A stretch of DNA of 53,279 bases from a virus. The notes under the pieces are model-generated. The model had not been told where the DNA came from and ran no database searches. It saw only the letters and a program-made list of their open reading frames with translations. Shown here one piece after another: positions 23,590 to 31,112 of the stretch. Numbering within the stretch: position 1 is the stretch's first letter; each line of letters begins with the position of its first letter. The translations under genes were made by a program, and so were the position numbers. The stretch lies in the IMG/VR virus record IMGVR_UViG_3300032288_006150, positions 1-53,279 of that record. One strand, given 5' to 3'.

Positions 23590-24753
23590 ATCATCAAAGA
23601 TCCCCGATGAGATCAGATCAGAAACATTTTGGAGTGTTTGATTAAATTCTTTAGGTTCTTCGATGGATTTTTTGATTTGATCTATTACCTTTTTTCTAAT
23701 ATGAACTGGGATACGATCATAGATTTTGGTTATCCCGATAGGATCATCAGTATACATTTTTATAATAAATTCAGAAACCTCCTTATAATCTAGAAAATGA
23801 CTAAGATTTTCTTGGTCACTGTAATCAAGCAAATCCCAAGATAAAGCAAGAGAAACCTTATAGGGTATTCCTTTAACAACCTCTTTAGCAATAATATAAA
23901 AGGACTTATCTGATATTTTGTTTGATTGAATAATAACATCTTCTATATCAACTGAAGGAAGCCCGTCTAACGAGATAAGAAAATTATTGGAAGCATTAAA
24001 TCCCCCACCGACAAATTCAGAACATCCAGAAAGAGATTCAAGTTTATTGTTTCTACAATCGAATCCTCCTGATACTTTTTTTGGGGATCCTTCCAGCGAA
24101 TCTATCAAATTATTAGAACAACAAAAATTTCCTCCTACAGAATTAGGAGATCCTTTAAGATCCCTAAGATAATTTTGAGAGCAACTATAATTCTTCAAAA
24201 CATTTTTAGGACCATTTAATAAGGACTCCAGATTATTATTCTCGCATATAAAAGATCCTCCAATTCCAACAGGAGAACCCGACAAAGAATTTAGTTTATT
24301 GGTAGATACCCTATAATCTCCTCCTACATGTGTAGGACCATTTTCTAAATTTTTTAATTCATTGAAATCCAAAAGCAGATTTCCATAAATTGTATCAGGA
24401 CATCCTAATAGACTTTCTATCTGATTGTACATACAATCAAGATTTGATCCAATATAAGATGGACAAAAATCTAGGGATTTTAGATTATTGGAATAACATT
24501 TGAAAGATCCCCCGATAGATTTGGGGCTATGCTCAAGAGAAATCAAATCGTTATTTGAGCAATTGAAGTCACCCGAAACTGATTCTATTTTGATCTTGGG
24601 TAAAAATCCGGTGTTTAATTTTTTGGACGATTTTAAAAAAAAGGAGCAGTCTAAATTACCGTCGATCGAGATAGATCCGTCGGAATTAAAGCTCCAGGTT
24701 CCGGTAACACATTTATTAAGAAAATCTTCAAAATCTTTCTTTATTTTAGACAT
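23581..24753 (-). CDS. Leucine-rich-repeat-like protein
   Basis: 390 residues. From about 50 to 285 there are roughly eleven repeats of about 21 residues with the pattern G-x-F-x-C-x-x-N-x-L-x-x-L-x-G-x-P (for example GGSFKCYSNNLKSLDFCP). They are rich in Cys and Asn, a degenerate bacterial LRR type. The C-terminal 100 residues are helical and charged. Such repeats usually mediate protein binding. No signal peptide, so it acts in the cell or virion. Similar repeat proteins occur in other large phages; the partner is unknown. Confidence 0.75.
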   Translation of the reverse strand: MSKIKKDFEDFLNKCVTGTWSFNSDGSISIDGNLDCSFFLKSSKKLNTGFLPKIKIESVSGDFNCSNNDLISLEHSPKSIGGSFKCYSNNLKSLDFCPSYIGSNLDCMYNQIESLLGCPDTIYGNLLLDFNELKNLENGPTHVGGDYRVSTNKLNSLSGSPVGIGGSFICENNNLESLLNGPKNVLKNYSCSQNYLRDLKGSPNSVGGNFCCSNNLIDSLEGSPKKVSGGFDCRNNKLESLSGCSEFVGGGFNASNNFLISLDGLPSVDIEDVIIQSNKISDKSFYIIAKEVVKGIPYKVSLALSWDLLDYSDQENLSHFLDYKEVSEFIIKMYTDDPIGITKIYDRIPVHIRKKVIDQIKKSIEEPKEFNQTLQNVSDLISSGIFDDDI

Positions 24754-25024
24754 TTACATCATTCGCATTTTCCCACTTTAAATCTGGCGTTACATTAATG
24801 GATTCGAAAAATATACTTCGAACCTTTGCACCTAACTCCATATCATTCGGAGTGTCTATAATAGTTCTATGATCTATTAAAATTTGTTTTCTTGAAGATC
24901 CGGTAGAATAGCAATTAAAACATAATTGCCCAACTCCTTCGATATATCCTGATCTTAAATCTATATGGGTCGAAAAGTCATATTGTGTTTCATCGCTACA
25001 CATGACGCATTTATCCTTTCCCAT
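24746..25024 (-). CDS. Zinc-ribbon-type small protein
   Basis: 92 residues. Two C-x-x-C knuckles, CVMC (residues 6-9) and CFNC (about 35-38), are separated by 25 residues, as in a treble-clef or zinc ribbon. The remainder is helical. Start ATG at 25024; overlaps the LRR gene by 8 bases. A nucleic-acid or protein-binding role is likely. Confidence 0.65.
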   Translation of the reverse strand: MGKDKCVMCSDETQYDFSTHIDLRSGYIEGVGQLCFNCYSTGSSRKQILIDHRTIIDTPNDMELGAKVRSIFFESINVTPDLKWENANDVNV

Positions 25025-25034
25025 GGGGTACTTT

Positions 25035-25229
25035 TTATTTTTCTAATCCTTTGGTGATCTTCTCTCTGTATCTCGCATCGAGGATCTCCTTTCTTCTCTT
25101 GATAGAAGGTTTAGTAAAAGTTTGCCTTTCTCTAAGCTGTTTTACTAGATTAGTCTTTGCTGTTTTGTTCTTAAAAAATTTAAGAGCTTGCTCGATTGAT
25201 GAGCATTCTTGTACGTTTACTATAATCAT
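25035..25229 (-). CDS. rpsU: Ribosomal protein bS21
   Basis: 64 residues, the normal bS21 length. The core IEQALKFFKNKTAKTNLVKQ and LRERQTFTKPSIKRRKE matches the family pattern in Bacteroidota (a LRxRQxFTKPSxxRR core, then a basic helix). bS21 binds the 30S platform near the 3' end of 16S rRNA. In Flavobacterium it helps bS6 and bS18 cover the anti-Shine-Dalgarno sequence. A phage copy may replace the host protein and change which start sites are used. It stands alone at a divergent junction with the 25296 gene. Confidence 0.92.
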   Translation of the reverse strand: MIIVNVQECSSIEQALKFFKNKTAKTNLVKQLRERQTFTKPSIKRRKEILDARYREKITKGLEK

Positions 25230-25295
25230 ATTATATTTTTTATTGCAATTTAAGGAAAGTGTTTCAGTATATATAGATGTAAATAACCAGGAAAA

Positions 25296-25676
25296 ATGGA
25301 AGACCTATTAGAGGTTGACTGGTACTTCCAATCGCCTATTGATTTTGAGCATAAGCAGTACAAGCTTTTCTCCTACCTACAAAAATGCGATAGTGCATTT
25401 TATGAAAGAATTTTTTCCCCTTATTTGCTCCACACAGAAAAAATAGTAGTTGAGATGGAAACAACCCTCCAGAACATTAAAAATTTCGAAAAGGGAGTTA
25501 CAAAAAAATCCCTATTTTTTAGTCTAGAAGGGGTTTATATAAAGGAAAAGGGGATTCCTAAAATAGATGAGATTCAGATCGTGGAAGAGGTAATCGAATT
25601 TTCTTTGCCCCTTTTATTTCAAAGGATAGAATTGGGATCTAAGTTGTCTAAAAAATACCCAAGAATTCTCTATTAG
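25296..25676 (+). CDS. Hypothetical protein (plus strand)
   Basis: 126 residues, starts MEDLLEVDWYFQSPIDFEHK. Mostly helical; no export signal. A GTATATATAG sequence lies about 20 bases upstream and may be the promoter box. Divergent from bS21 and convergent with the FG-GAP lipoprotein. Confidence 0.65.
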   Translation: MEDLLEVDWYFQSPIDFEHKQYKLFSYLQKCDSAFYERIFSPYLLHTEKIVVEMETTLQNIKNFEKGVTKKSLFFSLEGVYIKEKGIPKIDEIQIVEEVIEFSLPLLFQRIELGSKLSKKYPRILY

Positions 25677-25677
25677 A

Positions 25678-27084
25678 TTATTTAAAAAAGATTTCCTTTA
25701 CCTTTTTAGCATACGGATCAAGCTCGTAGAAGTCTTTTTCAATAAACTTATTACCAGATCTAATAAAAACCGATTTTTTTATTAGATCGTTATTTGGATC
25801 CCCCGATGGCATAACACCGGAATCAATGTATCCTATATCTTTTTTCCCGTCAGAATTAAAATCAGTATAGATTAAACTCCATTTTGAATTTGGTCTCTTT
25901 GAAGAATTTATTGTGTATTCAATCCAGCTGTTATCCAATATGAATGATCCGTCTTTGCGTTGGACGTATACCTTTATTTCCCATTTTTGATCCCCTGATT
26001 GTCCTGTAATGCAATCTAAAGCTACTAAATCTTTAATCCCGTCTTGATTTAAATCGTCCGCCACGTAATCAATTCTTTCCTGATTAAAAATTCCAGTCAA
26101 TGGGAGATTAGTCAAAGAGCTTTGATTAAATCTCCCGCCACCCAGATTTAATAAAAATCTATTGGGGGAATTTGGAGATTCACCTGTTCCTAGCAATAGA
26201 TCATTCTTAGAATCTTCGTTTAGATCCATTGCCCATGCACGAAAAACAAGACCAGCACCATTAGGAACGCTCTCTCCAAAGCTATTGTTAGATGGAAAGT
26301 TTACAACATCAGAAGAGAAGTGTGCAAAATTTCGGTTGGAAAAATAAGGATATGAAGGTATCCCCCAGAAAATATAGGTGTGAGAATTTGCAGCAACGAT
26401 TAAATCAGGGAGATTATCCCCGTTCATATCTCCAACATCACCACCGCAGTAAGTAAACATATTGAAAAGGGATTGGGGTTCTAGATCTAACTGAGAAATG
26501 GTATATTTTCCATTGCCATCACTAAGCAGAATAGTACATTTTTCATTTGGACCTTGTGAGCACTCATCATTGTGACCAATAACAACAATATCGACAAAAT
26601 TATCAGAATTCAAATAAAGGGAAATTGATCTAATAGGACCACCGATAAAGTTCGTTCCATCGTTGATTAGATTTTTCTCCTCAAAAGTTTTATTTGAAGG
26701 ATTCCATAACAGGAAAGAAAGATTAGCAGCTTTACCACGACATGCTCCACCTCCATTAAAAATATCGACCCATCCATCATTATTGAAGTCTCCCAATGAA
26801 AGGGCAAACGTGTTTGATGAATATTCATATTTTCCATTACCGTATGGACCTGTTAAAATCTTAACTCCTTTTTGATAAGCACCAACAAAAAGGTCCGCCA
26901 TAACTGGAAGATTCTTCCAATAGCTTGCACCCATGCTCTTTGCATCAGGACTAACCTTGTATCCTTGAAAATCTTCGGAATTGAATGAAGACGAGGAAGA
27001 GATCACCGATTTTTCTGGCTCTAATACATCCTCCTTGTAACAGGACGAAAGAAAAATTAAAAATATAAAGAGGCCTTTTTTCAT
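25678..27084 (-). CDS. FG-GAP/VCBS beta-propeller lipoprotein
   Basis: 468 residues. Lipobox SSC at Cys15 followed by YKEDVLEPEK. Repeated calcium-type loops DFNNDGWVDI, DMNGDNLPDL, DLNEDSKNDLL, DLNQDGIKDLVA and DFNSDGKKDIG are spaced through the protein, so it is an integrin-alpha-like seven-bladed propeller. Such domains bind partners on the cell surface. The start is preceded by a canonical -7 box (27101-27108), so it probably uses host RNA polymerase. It shares no operon with neighbours. Confidence 0.85.
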   Translation of the reverse strand: MKKGLFIFLIFLSSCYKEDVLEPEKSVISSSSSFNSEDFQGYKVSPDAKSMGASYWKNLPVMADLFVGAYQKGVKILTGPYGNGKYEYSSNTFALSLGDFNNDGWVDIFNGGGACRGKAANLSFLLWNPSNKTFEEKNLINDGTNFIGGPIRSISLYLNSDNFVDIVVIGHNDECSQGPNEKCTILLSDGNGKYTISQLDLEPQSLFNMFTYCGGDVGDMNGDNLPDLIVAANSHTYIFWGIPSYPYFSNRNFAHFSSDVVNFPSNNSFGESVPNGAGLVFRAWAMDLNEDSKNDLLLGTGESPNSPNRFLLNLGGGRFNQSSLTNLPLTGIFNQERIDYVADDLNQDGIKDLVALDCITGQSGDQKWEIKVYVQRKDGSFILDNSWIEYTINSSKRPNSKWSLIYTDFNSDGKKDIGYIDSGVMPSGDPNNDLIKKSVFIRSGNKFIEKDFYELDPYAKKVKEIFFK

Positions 27085-27100
27085 TGTTTGATTTTATACC

Positions 27101-27108
27101 CAAATATA
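27101..27108 (-). promoter_or_regulatory. Bacteroidota -7 box TATATTTG before FG-GAP lipoprotein
   Basis: TAnnTTTG exactly, 17 bases upstream of the start at 27084; no evident -33 TTG. Confidence 0.55.
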
Positions 27109-27150
27109 CTGGGAAAAATCGAAACATTTACGCTGAAATGTGAAACTTTT

Positions 27151-27561
27151 TTAAACAGCGGACGACTTACTGGGAATCCAATTTTCGAAATAGAATTTAC
27201 GAAGGGAATCAAAATTTGATAATGAGGAGATGGACCACCCCGCATAATCTTTTAATTCTTCACCGTTTATCACTATTTTAAGAAAACCGAATTGCTCTCT
27301 AAGCTGATCTCTATGTATTGTATTCTGTATTTGCTTATAGGTTGCAAGGATATGATCGTTATTACTCATTTTAGCTTCAAATACGAGCTTAAATTCTGCT
27401 CCCCTAATATAAGTCTTGGCCTTGAGATAAGTCGGAGCTATGGTGTGTTTCTGTACGCCAAAAATCTCTTGTGCAAGGGGGGAGAGCTCATTGTTTAATC
27501 TAAAATCTACTACCTCCCCAGTCCAAGCCTTGATCTGGTCCTGAGAATAATCGGAAATCAT
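27151..27561 (-). CDS. Hypothetical protein
   Basis: 136 residues from the ATG at 27561; a TTG farther upstream at 27597 opens the frame, but an ATG is preferred. Sequence such as LAKAKTYIRGAEFKLVFEAKM is undiagnostic. No signal, no motif. It may belong to the transcript of the carbamoyltransferase gene. Confidence 0.6.
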   Translation of the reverse strand: MISDYSQDQIKAWTGEVVDFRLNNELSPLAQEIFGVQKHTIAPTYLKAKTYIRGAEFKLVFEAKMSNNDHILATYKQIQNTIHRDQLREQFGFLKIVINGEELKDYAGWSISSLSNFDSLRKFYFENWIPSKSSAV

Positions 27562-27608
27562 AGTCTCCCATCTACTAAGAATTATTTGATTTATCAAAAA
27601 GGTCTATT

Positions 27609-27776
27609 TTAATTGTAATATCTATTTGTTCTCTTCATTCCCTCCAATTCTCTCTCCAATCCTTTTGCGATTCTTCTTACCTCCCTTAGAAGGTCCCTTT
27701 CGTCTATCCGTATTAAGTGATTCTCCAATCCCTTCAGATTTCCTATTCTGGTTTGGATTTGTTCCCTTCTGTTCAT
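27609..27776 (-). CDS. Small charged helical protein
   Basis: 55 residues found by hand, MNRREQIQTRIGNLKGLENH to RTNRYYN, about one third charged and probably a single long helix. Sits ten bases behind the carbamoyltransferase and may be coupled. No family. Confidence 0.55.
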   Translation of the reverse strand: MNRREQIQTRIGNLKGLENHLIRIDERDLLREVRRIAKGLERELEGMKRTNRYYN

Positions 27777-27785
27777 TTTCTGCTT

Positions 27786-29465
27786 TTATCTTTTGGAAAT
27801 TATGAAATTACCTAAAATTAAATAATCCATTTCAGAATCTAAAAATCTGATTATGGCGTCTTCTGGATGCAAAGTTATGGTTTGATCTTTAAAATTAAAT
27901 GATGTATTCAGAATAACCGGTATTCCTGTTAGTTCTCCGAATTTTTTAATCAGGTGGTAATATCTAGGATTGTCATATCGGTTTACGGTCTGAACTCTGG
28001 CAGTTCCGTCTATATGGGTAACAGCGGGTAAATCCCATCCTGGTTTAACCTTGACCACCATATTCATATACGGAACATCACCAGAAATATCAAAGAACTT
28101 GTCTGCACTTTCTTCCGTCACTGAAGGAGCAAAGGGTCTAAATGTTTCTCTTTTCTTGATAACTAGATTTATTCTATCCTGCATATCTTTTATAAGTGGA
28201 GACGCTATGATGGATCTATTACCTAATGCTCTTGATCCGAATTCCATTTTTCCCTGGAACCATCCAATAACTTTCCCATCAGCTAGTTTTTTTGCTACGT
28301 CATTTATAAGCTCAGATGTTTCCATTTTAGAGAAGCTTATGTTGTCAAATTTTTCTATTGACGAAAGAATTCTGTGCTCGTTAAAGTCTGGACCTTGATA
28401 AGGTGATATTGGGCCTTTTCTCTTTTGTCTTCTGATTACATTTATATAAAATAAACATGCACCTATAGCAGAACCCCCGTCTGAAGGAGAAAAGGGAATC
28501 CAGATTTTTTTATAATTACTTCTTTGCTTTATTAATCCATTAGCTAATCCATTATAAGCACATCCTCCTCCTAAACAAATATTCTCTGATGCATTTAATG
28601 AAAAACTGAAATTAACAAATTCTAAAAATATATCCTCATAGACCTTTTGAACAGCAGCAGCAAGATCTTTGTGTTCTTTTAGAATTGGATCTCCAGGAAT
28701 ACGTGGATGAATTCCTAGATAATCTAAAAGATTCTCGTTGAACATTATTCGGTCAGAAACGTGCCAAGAGAAATATTTCATATTGATCTTTAGATCTCCG
28801 TTATTGAAATCCATTAAATCTCTAAGTTTTTGGTAAAAGATTTTAGAATCACCATACGCGGCAAGACCCATTAATTTATACTCCCCCTCGTTTGGTTTAA
28901 ATCCGATGAATGCGGTGAAAGCGGAATAAAAAAGTCCCAATGAATGGGGATAATTTACCGAATGCAATTTGGATATTTTATTTCCAATTGCTTTGGAAAT
29001 TGTTAACGTCTCCTTTTCCCCTACTCCGTCAACTGTAATGATATTAGATTCTTCAAAATCAGAGGTGAAGAACGAAAGAGAGGAATGCGAAAGATGATGG
29101 TCAACAATTTTTAGTGTTTTTTTAAATCCAATCTCTTGTCTAAGAAAATTCTTTAAGTCAAACTGTGGTCCTTTATTAAAAATCCATTTTATAATTCTGG
29201 CAAAATTTTTAATTGGATATTTTTTAAAATTATCTACTATCCTTTCTTTCTTTAAATCAGGATTTTCGTACCAACAAACAACACTAACATCGTCAATGGA
29301 AATTCCATTTGTTCTGAGAAGCCATTTTATAGTATTAAGGGGAAAAGATGAATCACCCTTTATACCAGTAAATCTTTCCTCCTCCGCAGCACCCATCAGA
29401 GTATTATTTCTAAATAGACATGCAGCTGAATCGTGGTAAAATGCAGAAATTCCTAGGATGTACAT
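27786..29465 (-). CDS. Carbamoyltransferase (NodU/CmcH/TobZ family)
   Basis: 559 residues, close to the family's usual 550-600. N-terminal Kae1-like domain starts MYILGISAFYHDSAACL, with DHHLSHSSLSFF (metal-binding histidines) and a VDGVGEKETL segment. The C-terminal YrdC-like part has GKVIGWFQGKMEFGSRALGN with GSRALGNRS as family signature and ends with NTSFNFKDQT. The enzymes use ATP and carbamoyl phosphate to carbamoylate sugars or small molecules. In a phage it could modify surface glycans or phage DNA; no partner gene is evident. Confidence 0.92.
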   Translation of the reverse strand: MYILGISAFYHDSAACLFRNNTLMGAAEEERFTGIKGDSSFPLNTIKWLLRTNGISIDDVSVVCWYENPDLKKERIVDNFKKYPIKNFARIIKWIFNKGPQFDLKNFLRQEIGFKKTLKIVDHHLSHSSLSFFTSDFEESNIITVDGVGEKETLTISKAIGNKISKLHSVNYPHSLGLFYSAFTAFIGFKPNEGEYKLMGLAAYGDSKIFYQKLRDLMDFNNGDLKINMKYFSWHVSDRIMFNENLLDYLGIHPRIPGDPILKEHKDLAAAVQKVYEDIFLEFVNFSFSLNASENICLGGGCAYNGLANGLIKQRSNYKKIWIPFSPSDGGSAIGACLFYINVIRRQKRKGPISPYQGPDFNEHRILSSIEKFDNISFSKMETSELINDVAKKLADGKVIGWFQGKMEFGSRALGNRSIIASPLIKDMQDRINLVIKKRETFRPFAPSVTEESADKFFDISGDVPYMNMVVKVKPGWDLPAVTHIDGTARVQTVNRYDNPRYYHLIKKFGELTGIPVILNTSFNFKDQTITLHPEDAIIRFLDSEMDYLILGNFIISKR

Positions 29466-29493
29466 TATTATCTTTAGTGGTTTATATTATCTC

Positions 29494-29700
29494 TTAAGAT
29501 TGAAGATGTTTCCATCTTTCTTTGTTAATAACCGCTGAAATACTTCTCCTAGACATTCCAAATTTTTCTGCCAATTGGATCATTGTAAAAGACCCAGTCT
29601 TGTAAAGGTCTCTTATCTCCTGAACTTGATCTTCTGTTAATTTGGAATTTGGGTTCTTTTCCCCACTTAAAAAGGGATTGATTGATTTTTCGTCTTTCAT
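29494..29700 (-). CDS. Small helix-turn-helix protein
   Basis: 68 residues. NSKLTEDQVQEIRDLYKTGS then IQLAEKFGMSRRSISAVINK and a final W form a helix-turn-helix of the type found at the end of HNH homing endonucleases and as free phage DNA-binding proteins. Likely DNA binding. Confidence 0.7.
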   Translation of the reverse strand: MKDEKSINPFLSGEKNPNSKLTEDQVQEIRDLYKTGSFTMIQLAEKFGMSRRSISAVINKERWKHLQS

Positions 29701-29705
29701 ATCCC

Positions 29706-29714
29706 TTATATATC
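29706..29714 (-). promoter_or_regulatory. GATATATAA element
   Basis: Exact GATATATAA five bases before the start at 29700; TATATAAGGG also gives a Shine-Dalgarno-like AAGGG. Confidence 0.4.
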
Positions 29715-29733
29715 AATAACGCGAATACGCGTG

Positions 29734-29886
29734 TTATTCTTCTTCCTCAGAGGATTCTTCTTCGCTATCATCGGGGGTTTCTATGTGTCCTTCCTGCTTT
29801 AATTTTTCGCCCATGACTTTAGCTGCTTCCCTCCTAATTTCTCTCTTCTCCTCTAATGAAAGCTTTTTATGTTCTCTCCATTTCAT
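29734..29886 (-). CDS. Small acidic-tailed protein
   Basis: 50 residues found by hand: a basic helix (MKWREHKKLSLEEKREIRRE), then DDSEEESSEEEE as an extreme acidic tail. It could be a nucleic-acid mimic or a charged adaptor. The gene stop lies in a sequence that forms a short AATAACGCG-type hairpin (29717-29739). Confidence 0.6.
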   Translation of the reverse strand: MKWREHKKLSLEEKREIRREAAKVMGEKLKQEGHIETPDDSEEESSEEEE

Positions 29887-29915
29887 AATCAAGTTTATAT
29901 TATCTATATATTTGA

Positions 29916-31112
29916 TTAATTACCCTTTGCTGGAAACCGGGTCCACCCATTTGTCCAAGCTGGAGTACTTAGTTCCGGTATTACTGAATCTATTTCTTTG
30001 TTACCTTTGCCTAATGATAATGTTTTTAATTGATCGCTGGTTAGTATCGTTGTTGCCCTGCTTATAAAATTAAGAGAAGGCGAAAATGCTCCTACTGAAT
30101 TGTTTTCAAATACAGAAATACCATCCTTAACAAACTGAGCAGTTTCGTTGCTTTCCAAACTTAGTCCTCCTTTCATCCATCCCCAGATTACGCTATTCTT
30201 GATCGTGAATTGTGTTGCTCTTCTAAATCTTAAACCCAAATTATGGTTAGCTAGTGCTGAAGCGTTATTAGGACCAACTAAAATCATATTTTCTAATTTA
30301 GGATGGGTGAAAGGCTGGGCAGATGAACCTGTTCCATCATTGTCACATTCTACCCCATTTCCAGCATCACCGTTATCTACAAATTGTGGATCTCTTCTTG
30401 ATACACCATTTGTAATAGTTCCAGTATATCCAAAATCGAAATCGAAATCATCATCTGCAGTTGAAAATGCGTATATGTTTTTAGCATTTACTGTTCCTCC
30501 AAAAAATTCAAAAGCATCATCATTAGCGTAAATAGTTTGAACATTCTCGATGATTGTTCCATTACCAACACCACCTAATGTTAATGCGTTAATTTCAGAG
30601 TTTGGCATTGCTGCAATACCAGCATATTCAATCCTTACATATTTTAGAATACCACTATTATCTAAATCATTAGTACCACCATACGGTCTACCAATCCCAC
30701 CCTCGATAGTCGGTTCTGAGGTTCTGTTGGTTTTTGCCCTTCCCAATATTACAATCCCACCCCAATCACCAGGGGCTCTTTCTCCGGCTGCTCTACCAGA
30801 TGTAAATATTATTGGTTTTGATACAGTTCCCTCCGCAATTATTTGTGCACCCCTTTCGATACACAATGCTCCCTTTTCAGCTATATCAGAAACAATTGTT
30901 GTACCAGGCTGAATAATAAGTTTAGCACCATCTGTTACATAAACATATCCTTTTAATGTCCAAACTTTATCTGACGTTAAAGTAGTGGTAGTGTTGATGT
31001 TTCCAGTTAATGTCGTTGTTAATGGGATGTTTATAGGAGCATCATCTCCACCCAATTCTTTTTGGCAACTAAATAGTCCAAAAATTAAAATACCTGCTAA
31101 TAGCTTTTTCAT
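29916..31112 (-). CDS. Beta-helix-like surface lipoprotein, partner of the TonB receptor
   Basis: 398 residues. Lipobox LFSC at Cys16 then QKELGGDD. The body has right-handed beta-helix-like repeats (TLKGYVYVTDGAKLIIQPGT, KPIIFTSGRA, GTIIENVQTIYANDDAFEFF). Many GGT/NDDAF stretches resemble the partner lipoproteins that often follow TonB-dependent receptors in Bacteroidota. Its start overlaps the receptor's stop as ATGA at 31109-31112, so both are made from one message. Surface-exposed ligand binding is the likely job. Confidence 0.85.
   Translation of the reverse strand: MKKLLAGILIFGLFSCQKELGGDDAPINIPLTTTLTGNINTTTTLTSDKVWTLKGYVYVTDGAKLIIQPGTTIVSDIAEKGALCIERGAQIIAEGTVSKPIIFTSGRAAGERAPGDWGGIVILGRAKTNRTSEPTIEGGIGRPYGGTNDLDNSGILKYVRIEYAGIAAMPNSEINALTLGGVGNGTIIENVQTIYANDDAFEFFGGTVNAKNIYAFSTADDDFDFDFGYTGTITNGVSRRDPQFVDNGDAGNGVECDNDGTGSSAQPFTHPKLENMILVGPNNASALANHNLGLRFRRATQFTIKNSVIWGWMKGGLSLESNETAQFVKDGISVFENNSVGAFSPSLNFISRATTILTSDQLKTLSLGKGNKEIDSVIPELSTPAWTNGWTRFPAKGN

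Noticed and set aside
29717-29739. AATAACGCG...CGCGTGTTATT as a terminator
   Set aside because: It contains the stop codon of the 29734 gene and forms only a bulged stem without a T-run. It may be a weak structure but is not called.
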